Positions 15,586 to 24,319 of a stretch of 37,904 nt of DNA are shown piece after piece. Position numbers and translations under genes: made by a program. A model generated the notes under the pieces. The model saw nothing but the letters and a program-made list of their open reading frames with translations, was not told where the DNA came from and searched no databases. The first letter of the stretch is position 1; every line of letters begins with the position of its first letter. Source of the DNA: Clostridia bacterium (GTDB taxonomy: Bacteria > Bacillota > Clostridia > Christensenellales > Aristaeellaceae); the NCBI GenBank assembly GCA_017410455.1, contig JAFQQT010000012.1, forward strand, positions 1-37,904, in the 5' to 3' direction.

Positions 15586-16170
15586 GTGAAGCGTGTTGTC
15601 CGCGTGATGCTGCTGACGCTGCTGGCCATTGTCCTGCTGTGCGTGTTTTACATCGCCGTGGTGATGGGGCAGCCGCAGCAGGATGCGGCGGGCAGCCAGC
15701 GCAGCGTCCGGGAAGAGCAGGCGCTGCCGGAGCCGCTGGATGCGCCCGTGATGATTGCAGACGATGCTGCGCTGGGCGATGTGGCTGCTGCATTCCCTGC
15801 GCCGGTGATGTACGCGGCGGGCAAGACGCTGACCTTCGTGTCCGGCGCGTGCGAGGACGTGCCCTTTGAGGATGGCGTGGCGCGCGTCGTCACCCTGACC
15901 TACCTCACTGCGGATTTCGACACCCTCACCGTGCAGAGCATTTATCCCGCCCGGGCGCTGTCGTTGCTGGAGGGGGAGGGGCGCAGCTTCACCGGCGTTA
16001 CGGTGGATACCCTGGCGGGCATCCGCTATGTCGCCATGCAGGATGCTGCCACGGTGCGCATGCACGCCCAGGGGGAGGAGGCGCTCTACGTCTTCACCAC
16101 GCCCCTGGCGGAGTACCGCGTCATCGACCAGTGGACGAACGCGCTGCAGCTCTACCGCCCGGCAGAATGA
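15586..16170 (+). CDS. Membrane-anchored extracytoplasmic protein of unknown function
   Basis: This is a 194-residue protein with a basic N-terminus and one hydrophobic helix (about residues 8-27), after which the chain is exported. It is alanine-rich and acidic, with no cysteine lipobox and no motif I recognise. The GTG at 15586 is preferred because AGGGGGG lies eight bases upstream; a GTG three codons earlier would sit inside the ribosome binding site. It is followed by a strong terminator, then by a lipoprotein gene of similar size in the same direction. The two may act together at the cell surface, but nothing in the sequence gives a function. Confidence 0.7.
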   Translation: MKRVVRVMLLTLLAIVLLCVFYIAVVMGQPQQDAAGSQRSVREEQALPEPLDAPVMIADDAALGDVAAAFPAPVMYAAGKTLTFVSGACEDVPFEDGVARVVTLTYLTADFDTLTVQSIYPARALSLLEGEGRSFTGVTVDTLAGIRYVAMQDAATVRMHAQGEEALYVFTTPLAEYRVIDQWTNALQLYRPAE

Positions 16171-16175
16171 GAAAA

Positions 16176-16220
16176 ACGCATCAGGCTGAAACGAAAGCGC
16201 AGCCTGGTGCGTCTTTATTT
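16176..16220 (+). terminator. Terminator after the membrane-anchored protein gene
   Basis: ACGCATCAGGCTG pairs with CAGCCTGGTGCGT over 13 bases with one G-T pair, followed by CTTTATTT. Confidence 0.85.
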
Positions 16221-16262
16221 GCAGAGGATCCCGAGAGGATCCCGGCAAAGGAGGCATCCGCC

Positions 16263-16844
16263 ATGAAGAAACTGATCCCGCTGCTCCTGTGCATGCTGCT
16301 TCTGCTGAGCGGCTGCAGCCTGGAAAGGCTGATGGCGATGGAGACCCATGAGGCGAATCCCGTCAGCGAAGCCTGCACCGCCCTTGTTTTCGGCGGTCGG
16401 GAGGAGGATGGCGTTGTCCGGGTCGTGACGGACGAGGCGACCATCGCCGCCCTCAGGGACAGCTACCAGTGGACGCACGATCACATGCGCTGCTGCCTGG
16501 AGGGCACGGTCACCGATTATATCGACTTCGTCTGTGGCGACAGCATGGCCCCGTGGGAGCTGAGCAAGCACAAGCTCTATGCGGAGGACGATGTGCTGGC
16601 CTACAACGCCGCCTTCCGCCGGGCGCTGCGTGCCGCCCGGGACAGCGCCATCCCTATGCACCGCACGGTAGTGCAGGTGGAGGACGCCGACTGCCTTGCG
16701 GGCATCCGCGCTGCCCTGCCCGGCTGCATCGCTGCCTGTGACGTGGACGGCTCCGGTACCACGGTGCACATCCTCACCCCGGAACCCCTGACGGCGGAGG
16801 AGCTCTCCGCCCTGCGGCAGCTTGACGGCGTGCGCATCCCCTGA
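16263..16844 (+). CDS. Lipoprotein of unknown function
   Basis: This 193-residue protein has a clear lipoprotein signal: basic MKK, a leucine-rich core and the lipobox LSGC, giving a mature N-terminal cysteine at residue 18. The mature part contains several cysteines (including CC in the RCCLEG segment) and a C-terminal region with LTAEELSAL and RQLDGVRIP that may form a small alpha/beta domain. I do not recognise a family. CAAAGGAGG fixes the start. It lies behind a terminator, with no obvious promoter of its own in the short gap, so expression may depend on read-through from the gene before it. Confidence 0.75.
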   Translation: MKKLIPLLLCMLLLLSGCSLERLMAMETHEANPVSEACTALVFGGREEDGVVRVVTDEATIAALRDSYQWTHDHMRCCLEGTVTDYIDFVCGDSMAPWELSKHKLYAEDDVLAYNAAFRRALRAARDSAIPMHRTVVQVEDADCLAGIRAALPGCIAACDVDGSGTTVHILTPEPLTAEELSALRQLDGVRIP

Positions 16845-16863
16845 CAGACCCTGACGGCAAACG

Positions 16864-16890
16864 AAAAGGCCCGCTCGCCACGGGCCTTTT
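16864..16890. terminator. Bidirectional terminator between convergent genes
   Basis: AAAAGGCCCG (16864-16873) and CGGGCCTTTT (16881-16890) form a perfect 10-base stem with a 7-base loop. The A and T ends suit both the rightward lipoprotein gene and the leftward kinase gene. Confidence 0.9.
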
Positions 16891-16905
16891 GTGATGCGTG
16901 AAATG

Positions 16906-17970
16906 TCAGCACGCCGCTGCGCACTCCTGCACGATGCGGCACAGCAGCGCCCACTGCCGCTCCATGTCGCGCACGAGGGCCAGCTGGGCGCGGCAGCGGT
17001 CGAGGTTGTGGCCCGGGCGGTGGATGCGGAAGTAGACGTCGCCGTTGAGGTGGTCGGTGAGGAAGCGGACGGCGTTTTCCAGCGTCATCAGCTTCGCGCC
17101 CCAGGGGAGGGTTTCGATCTCCGTGGGGGTCAGGCTGTCCCTGCAGGCGGCGAGGAAGCCGCTGGCGAAGGCGCGGTACATGGCCGGATCCACATGCACG
17201 AGGGTCAGGTCGGTCTCGTCCTCGGCGGCGGTGGAGGCGCCCGTGCGGATGGCATCGCCGAAGTCGTGAGCCACAAGGCCGGGCATCACCGTGTCGAGGT
17301 CCATCACGCACAGGGGGCGGCGGGTGACCGCATCCAGCATGACGTTGTTGAGCTTGGTATCGTTGTGGGTCACGCGCAGGGGCAGCTGCCCGGCGCGGTT
17401 CAGCCCGGTGAGGGTATCCGCCTCCGCCTCGTAATGCAGCAGGGCCTCCACCTCGGCCTGCACGGCGGACAGGCGGCCGGCGCGGTCCTCTGCGATGGCC
17501 TGGCGCAGCAGGCGGAAGCGGTCGGGGGTGTCATGGAAGCGGGGGATGGTCTCCGTGAGCGTTTCGGCGGGGAAGTCTGCCATCAGCCGCTGGAACTGCC
17601 CGAAGGCCAGGCCCGCCTGCCGCAGATCCTCCGGGGATTCGGGGGCGTCGGGGCACACGCCATCGATGTAGTCCAGCATGCGGAAGTGCCGTCCGTCGGG
17701 GGTGCGGTGGAAGGTTTCGCCTGCATGGGTGCGGATGAGGCGCAGCGCGTGGCGGGGGTCGGCGTCCTTCGTGTGCAGATGCGCGCACACGGCGGCGAAG
17801 TTGGCCATCAGCCCCGGCACGTCGCGGAAGACATGGTGATTGATCTCCTGCAGCACGAACCGGGTTCCGGCTTCGCTGATGACAAGGTGGGTGCGGTTGA
17901 TGTGGCCGTTGCCCAGGGGTTCGCAGCTGACGATGCTGCCGACGGGAAACTGACGCAGGATGCTTTGCAT
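16906..17970 (-). CDS. APH-family sugar kinase, N-acetylhexosamine 1-kinase (NahK)-like
   Basis: This 354-residue member of the aminoglycoside-phosphotransferase/choline-kinase fold has the catalytic loop His202-Asn-Asp204 followed by TKLNN, and the metal-binding Asp224-Leu-Asp226 (VMDLDTVMPG). The combination HNDTKLNNV plus DLDTVMPG and the length of about 355 residues are those of NahK, which phosphorylates GlcNAc or GalNAc at C1 in the bifidobacterial lacto-N-biose pathway. It probably salvages N-acetylhexosamines for sugar-nucleotide synthesis. CGGAGG precedes the ATG at 17970; the frame is open further upstream but only through promoter DNA. Related kinases act on other sugars, so the substrate is inferred. 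Confidence 0.85.
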   Translation of the reverse strand: MQSILRQFPVGSIVSCEPLGNGHINRTHLVISEAGTRFVLQEINHHVFRDVPGLMANFAAVCAHLHTKDADPRHALRLIRTHAGETFHRTPDGRHFRMLDYIDGVCPDAPESPEDLRQAGLAFGQFQRLMADFPAETLTETIPRFHDTPDRFRLLRQAIAEDRAGRLSAVQAEVEALLHYEAEADTLTGLNRAGQLPLRVTHNDTKLNNVMLDAVTRRPLCVMDLDTVMPGLVAHDFGDAIRTGASTAAEDETDLTLVHVDPAMYRAFASGFLAACRDSLTPTEIETLPWGAKLMTLENAVRFLTDHLNGDVYFRIHRPGHNLDRCRAQLALVRDMERQWALLCRIVQECAAAC

Positions 17971-18024
17971 GAGAGGCCTCCGTATGGCTTGATGAGGGCT
18001 GCTTGCGTGGGTCTGTGCCCTACC

Positions 18025-18053
18025 ATGATAGTGCAGCAAGGGGAGAAAGTCAA
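18025..18053 (-). promoter_or_regulatory. Promoter of the NahK-like gene
   Basis: Read leftward, TTGACT (18048-18053), a 17-base spacer and TATCAT (18025-18030). It is one of two divergent promoters in the 383-base gap 17971-18353. The stretch 18054-18200 between them holds no gene or repeat that I can identify. Confidence 0.75.
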
Positions 18054-18200
18054 GTGGGGGAGACGCTGTCGGCTGCTGGCGGAGCAGGGGAGAAGAGGGC
18101 GCAGGATGCAGCTCCCGGGCGGATGCTGATTTTTCGTGTACTATATGTAAGAAATCGGCAGAAGACACAAGAAATACAGGATTGAGTTGTGCATAATCGA

Positions 18201-18230
18201 TTGACAAAATGTGTATCTGGGATGTATAAT
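18201..18230 (+). promoter_or_regulatory. Strong promoter of the glycan assembly cluster
   Basis: Consensus TTGACA (18201-18206) and consensus TATAAT (18225-18230) are separated by 18 bases. It is the best promoter in the window and drives the eight-gene block that ends at 29408. The transcript should begin near 18237, giving a leader of about 117 bases that contains a small open frame and the inverted repeat CGGGAA-G-TTCCCG (18292-18304). Confidence 0.88.
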
Positions 18231-18244
18231 AATACTGGTTCATT

Positions 18245-18343
18245 ATGCTTATGGACCATGTTGTGATGCCATCGGACAGGGTGGCGTCAGGCGGGAAGTT
18301 CCCGGCTTTCGCGCCGGATATACAGGCATTGAAATGCTTATGA
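18245..18343 (+). CDS. Possible 32-residue leader peptide
   Basis: An open frame starts at an ATG about eight bases after the predicted transcript start and ends in a TGA (18341-18343) that lies inside the Shine-Dalgarno (GAGG) of the dehydratase gene. It has no Shine-Dalgarno of its own, so it would need leaderless-type initiation. A second ATG lies two codons in. The arrangement would allow translational coupling, with a ribosome ending here being delivered to the next start. The composition (MLMDHVVMPSD at the start) matches no known leader peptide. It may be chance. Confidence 0.3.
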   Translation: MLMDHVVMPSDRVASGGKFPAFAPDIQALKCL

Positions 18344-18353
18344 GGTGTATGGA

Positions 18354-20339
18354 ATGCAGGAAAAACAAAAGAAGAAGAAGGGGCGCCGGCATTCGATCAT
18401 GCTGATGCTCTACGACCTGGTGTTGCTTCTGATCTTCGATCTGATGATGCTGATCATCTATCCCAGCAGCGTAACGAAACTCAGCGCTGCCGGCGTGGCC
18501 GCCAACTGTGTGATGAGCTGCGCCAGCGTGATGGGTTGCCGTACGCTGCTGAACATCTATAAGCAGATTTGGCGATATGGTGGTACGACGCAGTACATCC
18601 TCCTGATTATCGCGGATGCTGTGGCCGGGCTGGTGTATCTGGCGATGCTGTATCTGCTGCCCTTTGAAAGGATCACGGCCCTGCGCGCGCTTTCGCTGGT
18701 GGCCATCAACCTCCTGGCAGCCATCACCATCCGCCTGGCTTATCAGTACATGTACGAATACAGCAGCCTCAAGTCGCCGGTGGGCAAGTTCCTGCGCCGC
18801 CTGACCCGCGCCATCACCGGCGTGAAGATCGAGCCGGTGGCATCGGTCAATGGCAGGAAGGCGAACCACCGCATCAACATCGCCATCGTCGGCGCGGGCC
18901 GCGTGGGCGTGATGCTGGCCGATGAGCTGCTCCGGAACCCCTCTGCGGCCTATCAGCCCTGCTGCTTCATCGACATCGACAACGAGAAGATCGGCCGCTA
19001 CATCAGCGGCCTGCAGGTGTTCTCGGAGGCTGAAGTGACCCCGGAGCTGCTGGCGGCCTTCCCCATTCAGGAGATCGTCTTCGCCATGCCCGATGTGGAC
19101 ATGGAGCGCAAGCAGCAGCTCTACAGGCAATACAAGCAGACCGGCTGCAAGGTCAAGGTCTACGACTACCCCGATCCCCAGAAGATGGGCAGCAAGCGCA
19201 CGATGCGCGAGTTCGACGTGACGGAGCTCCTTTTCCGCCGGCAGGTTGAGTTTGTCGATGAGCAGACCGCCAGCTACTACCGCGGCAAGACCGTGCTCAT
19301 CTCCGGCGGCGGCGGCTCCATCGGCAGCGAGCTCTGCCGGCAGATCGCCAAAATGGGACCGAAGCGGCTGGTCATCCTGGACGTGTACGAGAACGGCGCG
19401 TATGACATCCAGCAGGAGCTGCGCATCCGCTACGGCGCGAAGCTGGACCTGGTGGTGGAGATCGCCACGGTCTGTGACCGGGAAGGGCTGGACCACATCT
19501 TCGCCGAGCACAGGCCGGATGTGGTGCTGCATGCGGCGGCCCACAAGCATGTGCCGCTGATGGAGCGCAACTGCGTGGAGGCGGTGAAGAACAACGTCTT
19601 CGGCACGCTGAACATCGTCGAGGCTTCCGAGCGCCACGGCGTGGGCAAGTTCACCATGATCTCCACCGACAAGGCGGTCAACCCCACCAACGTGATGGGC
19701 GCGACCAAGCGCATGTGCGAGATGATCGTGCAGAGCCGCACGGGCACGAAGACGAACTTCTCCGCCACCCGCTTCGGCAATGTCCTGGGCTCCAACGGCT
19801 CCGTCATCCCGCTGTTCAGGCGGCAGATCATGAACGGCGGCCCCGTGACGCTGACGGACAAGCGCATCATCCGCTACTTCATGACCATCCCCGAGGCCAG
19901 CCAGCTGGTGCTGCAGTCCGGCGCGATGGCGAAGAACGGCGAACTCTATGTGCTGGACATGGGCAAGCCCGTCAAGATCCTGGAGCTGGCGGAGAACATG
20001 ATCCGCCTGAGCGGCTTCGAACCCTACAAGGACATCGACATCATCGAAACCGGCCTGCGCCCCGGCGAGAAGCTCTACGAGGAGCTGCTCATCAAGACCG
20101 AGGAGCTGGACAGGACCGCCAGCAGCATGATCTTCGTCGAGCGGGATCAGCCGCTGACGATGGAGGCAATCGCCGGCAAGCTCCGCCGCCTGCAGCAGGC
20201 TGTGGATACCGGCGATGACGAGGCTGTCCGCGCGGCCCTGCATGAGGTGGTGCCCACCTTCAGGACGCCGGAGGAGATCAATGCTTCGGCGGCCGCTGCG
20301 CAGGAGATGCAGGATGTGAAGCAGGCGGCTGCGGGCTGA
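18354..20339 (+). CDS. Membrane-bound UDP-sugar 4,6-dehydratase (PglF/FlaA1/CapD family)
   Basis: This 661-residue protein has four membrane helices in the first 135 residues. A first Rossmann-type domain carries GAGRVG at 180-185, and a catalytic short-chain dehydrogenase-type domain carries GGGGSIG at 318-324. The active site reads STDKAVNPTN-VMGATK (about 437-452). Methionine (448) stands where tyrosine is usual, as is typical of this inverting/retaining UDP-GlcNAc dehydratase group. It would convert UDP-GlcNAc to the 4-keto-6-deoxy sugar, the first step to bacillosamine-type or QuiNAc4N sugars. The ATG at 18354 is spaced eight bases from GAGG; a GTG three codons earlier overlaps that site. 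It is the first gene of the glycan block. Confidence 0.95.
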   Translation: MQEKQKKKKGRRHSIMLMLYDLVLLLIFDLMMLIIYPSSVTKLSAAGVAANCVMSCASVMGCRTLLNIYKQIWRYGGTTQYILLIIADAVAGLVYLAMLYLLPFERITALRALSLVAINLLAAITIRLAYQYMYEYSSLKSPVGKFLRRLTRAITGVKIEPVASVNGRKANHRINIAIVGAGRVGVMLADELLRNPSAAYQPCCFIDIDNEKIGRYISGLQVFSEAEVTPELLAAFPIQEIVFAMPDVDMERKQQLYRQYKQTGCKVKVYDYPDPQKMGSKRTMREFDVTELLFRRQVEFVDEQTASYYRGKTVLISGGGGSIGSELCRQIAKMGPKRLVILDVYENGAYDIQQELRIRYGAKLDLVVEIATVCDREGLDHIFAEHRPDVVLHAAAHKHVPLMERNCVEAVKNNVFGTLNIVEASERHGVGKFTMISTDKAVNPTNVMGATKRMCEMIVQSRTGTKTNFSATRFGNVLGSNGSVIPLFRRQIMNGGPVTLTDKRIIRYFMTIPEASQLVLQSGAMAKNGELYVLDMGKPVKILELAENMIRLSGFEPYKDIDIIETGLRPGEKLYEELLIKTEELDRTASSMIFVERDQPLTMEAIAGKLRRLQQAVDTGDDEAVRAALHEVVPTFRTPEEINASAAAAQEMQDVKQAAAG

Positions 20340-20386
20340 GGTGCGGCCTGAGAATCGACCTTTCCAAAGATGGGAGAGACGGTACT

Positions 20387-22501
20387 GTGGATAAGATCAA
20401 ACAGGTGCTCAGAGGCGTGGCGCGGGACTGGTGGATCGCTGCGCTGGATATCATCGCGGTCAATGCGGCGTACTTCCTGGCGCTGCTGATCCGCTTCTAT
20501 GTGAACTTCGAGTTCCGCCCGACGGTCACCTTCTACCTGACCGACTTTGCGACCTTTGCGCCCTTCTATACGGTGCTGTGCCTGATTGTGTTTGCGGCCT
20601 TCCACCTCTACGGGGGCATGTGGAAGTACGCGGGCCTGAACGACCTGAACCGGATCATTGCCGCCTCCGTGGTGACGACGGCGATGCAGGTGCTGGGTAC
20701 GGTGCTCTTTGTGGGCCGCATGCCGGTGACGTACTACTTCATCGGCGCGCTGATCCAGTTCGTGCTCATTGCCTCCATCCGCTTCGGCTACCGCTTCCTC
20801 CTCATCGAGAAGAAGAAGCTGGAGAACCGCCGCAAAACCGGCGCGGCGACGATGGTCATCGGCGCGGGCGAGGCGGGCCGCTTCATGATCCGCAACCTGG
20901 AGGAGAGCACCTCCTACCGGCCCGTGTGCGTGGTGGACGTGAAGAAGGCCTCCTACGGCCGGATGATGAACGGCATCCCGGTGTGGGGCGGCACGGACGA
21001 TGTGGAGCGTGCGCTGGACGTGTACGGCGTGAAGTGCATCTTCCTGGCCGAACCTCTCATGCAGCCGGAGATCCGCGAGAAGATCGCCCGCCTGTGCCAG
21101 GAGCGCAGGATTGAGCTGCAGGATCTGGGCTACTCCTTCTACATGAACGCCGATGAGCAGCAGGCCCCCGAAGAGCCGCTGAAGCCTGCCGCCAAGGCCG
21201 ACGGCAAGCGCGCCATCCCCTTCAGCCCCCCGGATATCAGCGAGAGCGAGATCTCCGAGGTGGTGGAGGCACTGCGCTCCGGCTGGATCACCACCGGCCC
21301 GCGCACCAAGCTCCTGGAGCGCCGCCTGGCGGCCTTTATCGAGACCGGCCGCGTGGATATCGAGGCCGGCGACGAGTACAGCAACCGCGTGGTGTGCCTC
21401 AACTCCGCCACCGCAGCGGAGGAGCTGAACCTGCGCGTGCTGGGCGTCGGCCCCGGCGACGAGGTGATCGTCCCCGCGCTGACCTACTCCGCCTCCGCTT
21501 CCGCTGCCATCCACTGCGGCGCGACGGTGATCTTCGTTGACGTTCAGAAGGACGGCGACCCGCTCACCCGCGTGCCCGAGATGGACTACGATGCGCTGGA
21601 AGCGGCCATCACCCCCCGCACCAAGGCGGTCGTGGCGGTGGATTACGGCGGCATCGTCTGTGATTATGAGCGGATCTTCGACATTGTGGAGCGCAGGAAG
21701 GCGCTGTTCACGCCCGTGGAATCCGACGGCAGCCCGCTGAAGGATCTGGGCTCCCGCATCCAGAAGGCGCTGGGCCGCGTGGCGGTCATCTCCGACTGCG
21801 CGCATGGCCTGGGCGCTTCCCGCGTGTTCCGGGGCGAGAAGAAGTACACCGGCGCCATTGCCGACATGACCAGCTTCAGCTTCCATGCGGTGAAGAACTT
21901 CACCACCGCCGAGGGCGGCGCCAGCACCTGGCTGCCCATTCCCGGGGTGGACAACGCGGAGATCTACAAGATGTTCCAGCTCCTGTCCCTGCACGGCCAG
22001 AACAAGGACGCCCTGGCCAAGACGAAGCTGGGCGCCTGGGAGTACGACATCATCGGCCCGTGGTACAAGTGCAACATGACAGACATCATGGCCGCCATCG
22101 GCCTGCGCCAGCTGGACCGTTACCCGGGCCTGCTGGAGCGCCGCGTGGAGATGATGAAGAAGTACGACGCGGTCTGCGCCGAGCTGGGCGTGAGCCACCT
22201 GGTGCACCACGTTGCGGGCATGGACAGCTCCAACCACCTCTACATCACCCGCGTGCCGGGCATCACTGCCGGGCAGCGGAACGAGATCATCGAGAAGATG
22301 GCGCAGCGCGGCGTGGCCACCAACGTCCATTACAAGCCCCTGCCCATGATGACCGCCTATGGCCGGGACTGCTCCGCCTATCCCAATGCCAGCGATTACT
22401 ACCACAACCTGATCACCCTGCCGCTGCACACGCTCCTCTCCGATGAGGATGTGGACTATGTGTGCCAGGCCTTCCGCGAGGTCGTGAAGGAATACATCTG
22501 A
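20387..22501 (+). CDS. Fusion of a membrane/Rossmann module with a DegT-type sugar aminotransferase
   Basis: This 704-residue two-part protein has about four membrane helices in residues 15-140 and a nucleotide-binding domain with GAGEAG at 159-164. Together they look like the N-terminal half of CapD-type dehydratases or WbaP-type transferases (CoA_binding_3). A linker rich in Gln, Pro, Glu and Lys (about 255-275) leads to a complete DegT/DnrJ/EryC1/StrS aminotransferase (about 276-704) with D470, H473 and the PLP lysine K503 in SFHAVKNFTTAEGG. It should transfer an amino group to the C4 ketone made by the preceding dehydratase, as PglE does, but held at the membrane. Translation starts at a GTG behind GGGAGAG. 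Stand-alone homologues of about 380 residues are usual; the fusion is not. Confidence 0.9.
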   Translation: MDKIKQVLRGVARDWWIAALDIIAVNAAYFLALLIRFYVNFEFRPTVTFYLTDFATFAPFYTVLCLIVFAAFHLYGGMWKYAGLNDLNRIIAASVVTTAMQVLGTVLFVGRMPVTYYFIGALIQFVLIASIRFGYRFLLIEKKKLENRRKTGAATMVIGAGEAGRFMIRNLEESTSYRPVCVVDVKKASYGRMMNGIPVWGGTDDVERALDVYGVKCIFLAEPLMQPEIREKIARLCQERRIELQDLGYSFYMNADEQQAPEEPLKPAAKADGKRAIPFSPPDISESEISEVVEALRSGWITTGPRTKLLERRLAAFIETGRVDIEAGDEYSNRVVCLNSATAAEELNLRVLGVGPGDEVIVPALTYSASASAAIHCGATVIFVDVQKDGDPLTRVPEMDYDALEAAITPRTKAVVAVDYGGIVCDYERIFDIVERRKALFTPVESDGSPLKDLGSRIQKALGRVAVISDCAHGLGASRVFRGEKKYTGAIADMTSFSFHAVKNFTTAEGGASTWLPIPGVDNAEIYKMFQLLSLHGQNKDALAKTKLGAWEYDIIGPWYKCNMTDIMAAIGLRQLDRYPGLLERRVEMMKKYDAVCAELGVSHLVHHVAGMDSSNHLYITRVPGITAGQRNEIIEKMAQRGVATNVHYKPLPMMTAYGRDCSAYPNASDYYHNLITLPLHTLLSDEDVDYVCQAFREVVKEYI

Positions 22502-22511
22502 GGTGCATGAC

Positions 22512-23132
22512 ATGTACAGGAAGTTTGTGAAGCGTTTTCTGGATATCGTGATCTCGCTGATCGCCCTGCCCTTTGTGGGCCTGGTGATCCTCGTGTTCGC
22601 GCCCATCATCTGGCTGACGGACAAGGGCCCGGTGTTCTACAATGCCACCCGCCGCGGCATGAACGGCAAGACCTTCAAGATGTTCAAGCTCCGTTCGATG
22701 AAGGTGAATTCCCCCGTCCTCAGGAATGCGGATGGCTCCACCTACTCCGGCGACGACGATCCCCGCGTGACGAAGATCGGCCGCATCATGCGCAAGCTGT
22801 CCATCGACGAGCTGCCGCAGATCCTCAACGTCCTCATCGGCGACATGAGCTTCGTCGGCCCCCGTCCCACGCTGGCGACGACCCCCTACGAGCAGCTGGA
22901 CGAGAACCGCAGGAAGCGCCTGACCGTGCGTCCCGGCATCACCGGCTACAGCCAGGCCTACTTCCGCAACTCCATCACCCAGGATCAGAAGGTCATCAAC
23001 GACTGCCACTATGTGGATCATCTGTCCTTCAGCTTTGACGTGAAGATCCTGATCCAGACGGTGCTGAGCGTGGTGCGATCCAGGAACATCAACTATCAGG
23101 AAAGCACCCAGAAGAAGGATGTGGCACAGTAA
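22512..23132 (+). CDS. PglC-like phosphoglycosyl transferase (initiating sugar transferase)
   Basis: This 206-residue monotopic phosphoglycosyl transferase moves a sugar 1-phosphate from a UDP-sugar to undecaprenyl phosphate at the inner membrane face. It has the single re-entrant hydrophobic helix (about residues 10-35), the KTFKMFKLRSMK segment, the catalytic Asp99-Glu100 pair in LSIDELPQ, the MSFVGPRP motif and VRPGITG. The short form lacks the N-terminal membrane/Rossmann module of WbaP-type enzymes, a module that instead sits on the aminotransferase just upstream. The ATG at 22512 is seven bases behind TGAGGTG; a GTG three codons earlier is less likely. Ten bases separate it from the preceding gene. 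Confidence 0.95.
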   Translation: MYRKFVKRFLDIVISLIALPFVGLVILVFAPIIWLTDKGPVFYNATRRGMNGKTFKMFKLRSMKVNSPVLRNADGSTYSGDDDPRVTKIGRIMRKLSIDELPQILNVLIGDMSFVGPRPTLATTPYEQLDENRRKRLTVRPGITGYSQAYFRNSITQDQKVINDCHYVDHLSFSFDVKILIQTVLSVVRSRNINYQESTQKKDVAQ

Positions 23133-23133
23133 T

Positions 23134-24306
23134 ATGAAGCGTCTGCTCATTATCGGCGCCTCTGTCCTGCAGGTGCCCGCCATCCGCAAGGCAAAGGAAA
23201 TGGGCCTGTACGTGGCGGTGGCGGATTTCAATCCCAACGCCATCGGCATCCCGCTGGCGGACGAGTACTACAACGTCTCCACCATCGACGAGGAGGGCGT
23301 GTACGAGGCCGCCAGAGCCTTCCGGGCCGACGGCATCATGACCCTGGCCACCGACATGCCCATGCGCGCCCTAGCCTACGCCTGCGGCAAGCTCGGCCTG
23401 GTGGGCCTGGCCTACGACGCCTCCGTCAAGGCCACGGACAAGGGCGAGATGATCAGGACCTTCGAGGCAGCGGGCGTTCAGCACCCGTGGTACCAGATCG
23501 TCCCTGCGGGTGAAAAGCCTGCAGCGGGCTACACCTTCCCGCTGATCACCAAGCCCACGGACAACTCCGGCAGCCGTGGCGTGATGCTCGTCCACAATGA
23601 GGAGGAGCTGGCGGCTGCGCTGAGCTACTCGTCGGAAAACGGCCGCCGGGGCGACGTGATCATGGAGGAATACATGCAGGGCCCCGAGGTCAGCGTGGAG
23701 GTCATGGTGTCCCACGGCGTCCCCCATGTCCTGCAGATCACCGATAAGCTGACCACCGGCGCGCCCCACTTTGTGGAGATGGGCCATTCCCAGCCCTCCC
23801 GGCTGCCCTCCGCTGCCCAGGACGCCATCCGCGATCTGGCCAGCCGCGCGGCGCTGTCCGTGGGCATCCAGGACGGCCCGGCGCACGTGGAGATCATCCT
23901 GACGGCAAACGGCCCCAAGATGGTCGAGCTGGGCGCGCGCATGGGCGGCGACTGCATCACCACCCATCTGGTGCCCCTGTCCACGGGCATCGACATGGTG
24001 GGCAACACCATCCGTATCGCCCTGGGCGAGGAGCCCGACCTGACGCAGATGCTGCACAAGGGCTCCGCCATCCGCTACTTCAGCGTCCCCTGCGGCGTGA
24101 TCCGCGAGATCACGGGCGTGGAGGAGGCCCGGGCGATTCCGGGCGTCAGGGAAATCACCTTTGTCAAGCACGTGGGCGACACTGCCGGCGACATCGGCAG
24201 CAGCACCGACCGCGTGGGTTTCGTCATCGCCCAGGCCGACACGGCGCAGGAGGCTGTGGAGGTTTGTGAGAGGGCGATGGGCGTGGTGAAGATTGTTGTA
24301 GAGTGA
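23134..24306 (+). CDS. ATP-grasp ligase 1
   Basis: This 390-residue ATP-grasp protein resembles carbamoyl-phosphate-synthase/PurK-type ligases. A Rossmann-like pre-ATP-grasp domain (1-100) precedes the ATP-binding domain, with Lys140 in FPLITKPTDNSG, the hinge MEEY at 177-180 and the VELGARMGGD metal/substrate segment. Such enzymes activate a carboxylate as acyl-phosphate and join it to an amine. It begins one base after the stop of the phosphoglycosyl transferase and is followed by a second, divergent ATP-grasp gene, so it belongs to the same operon. The likely acceptor is the 4-amino sugar made by the upstream enzymes and the donor an amino acid or other acid; this is inferred from context. 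Confidence 0.85.
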   Translation: MKRLLIIGASVLQVPAIRKAKEMGLYVAVADFNPNAIGIPLADEYYNVSTIDEEGVYEAARAFRADGIMTLATDMPMRALAYACGKLGLVGLAYDASVKATDKGEMIRTFEAAGVQHPWYQIVPAGEKPAAGYTFPLITKPTDNSGSRGVMLVHNEEELAAALSYSSENGRRGDVIMEEYMQGPEVSVEVMVSHGVPHVLQITDKLTTGAPHFVEMGHSQPSRLPSAAQDAIRDLASRAALSVGIQDGPAHVEIILTANGPKMVELGARMGGDCITTHLVPLSTGIDMVGNTIRIALGEEPDLTQMLHKGSAIRYFSVPCGVIREITGVEEARAIPGVREITFVKHVGDTAGDIGSSTDRVGFVIAQADTAQEAVEVCERAMGVVKIVVE

Positions 24307-24319
24307 AGGAGATAATCAG

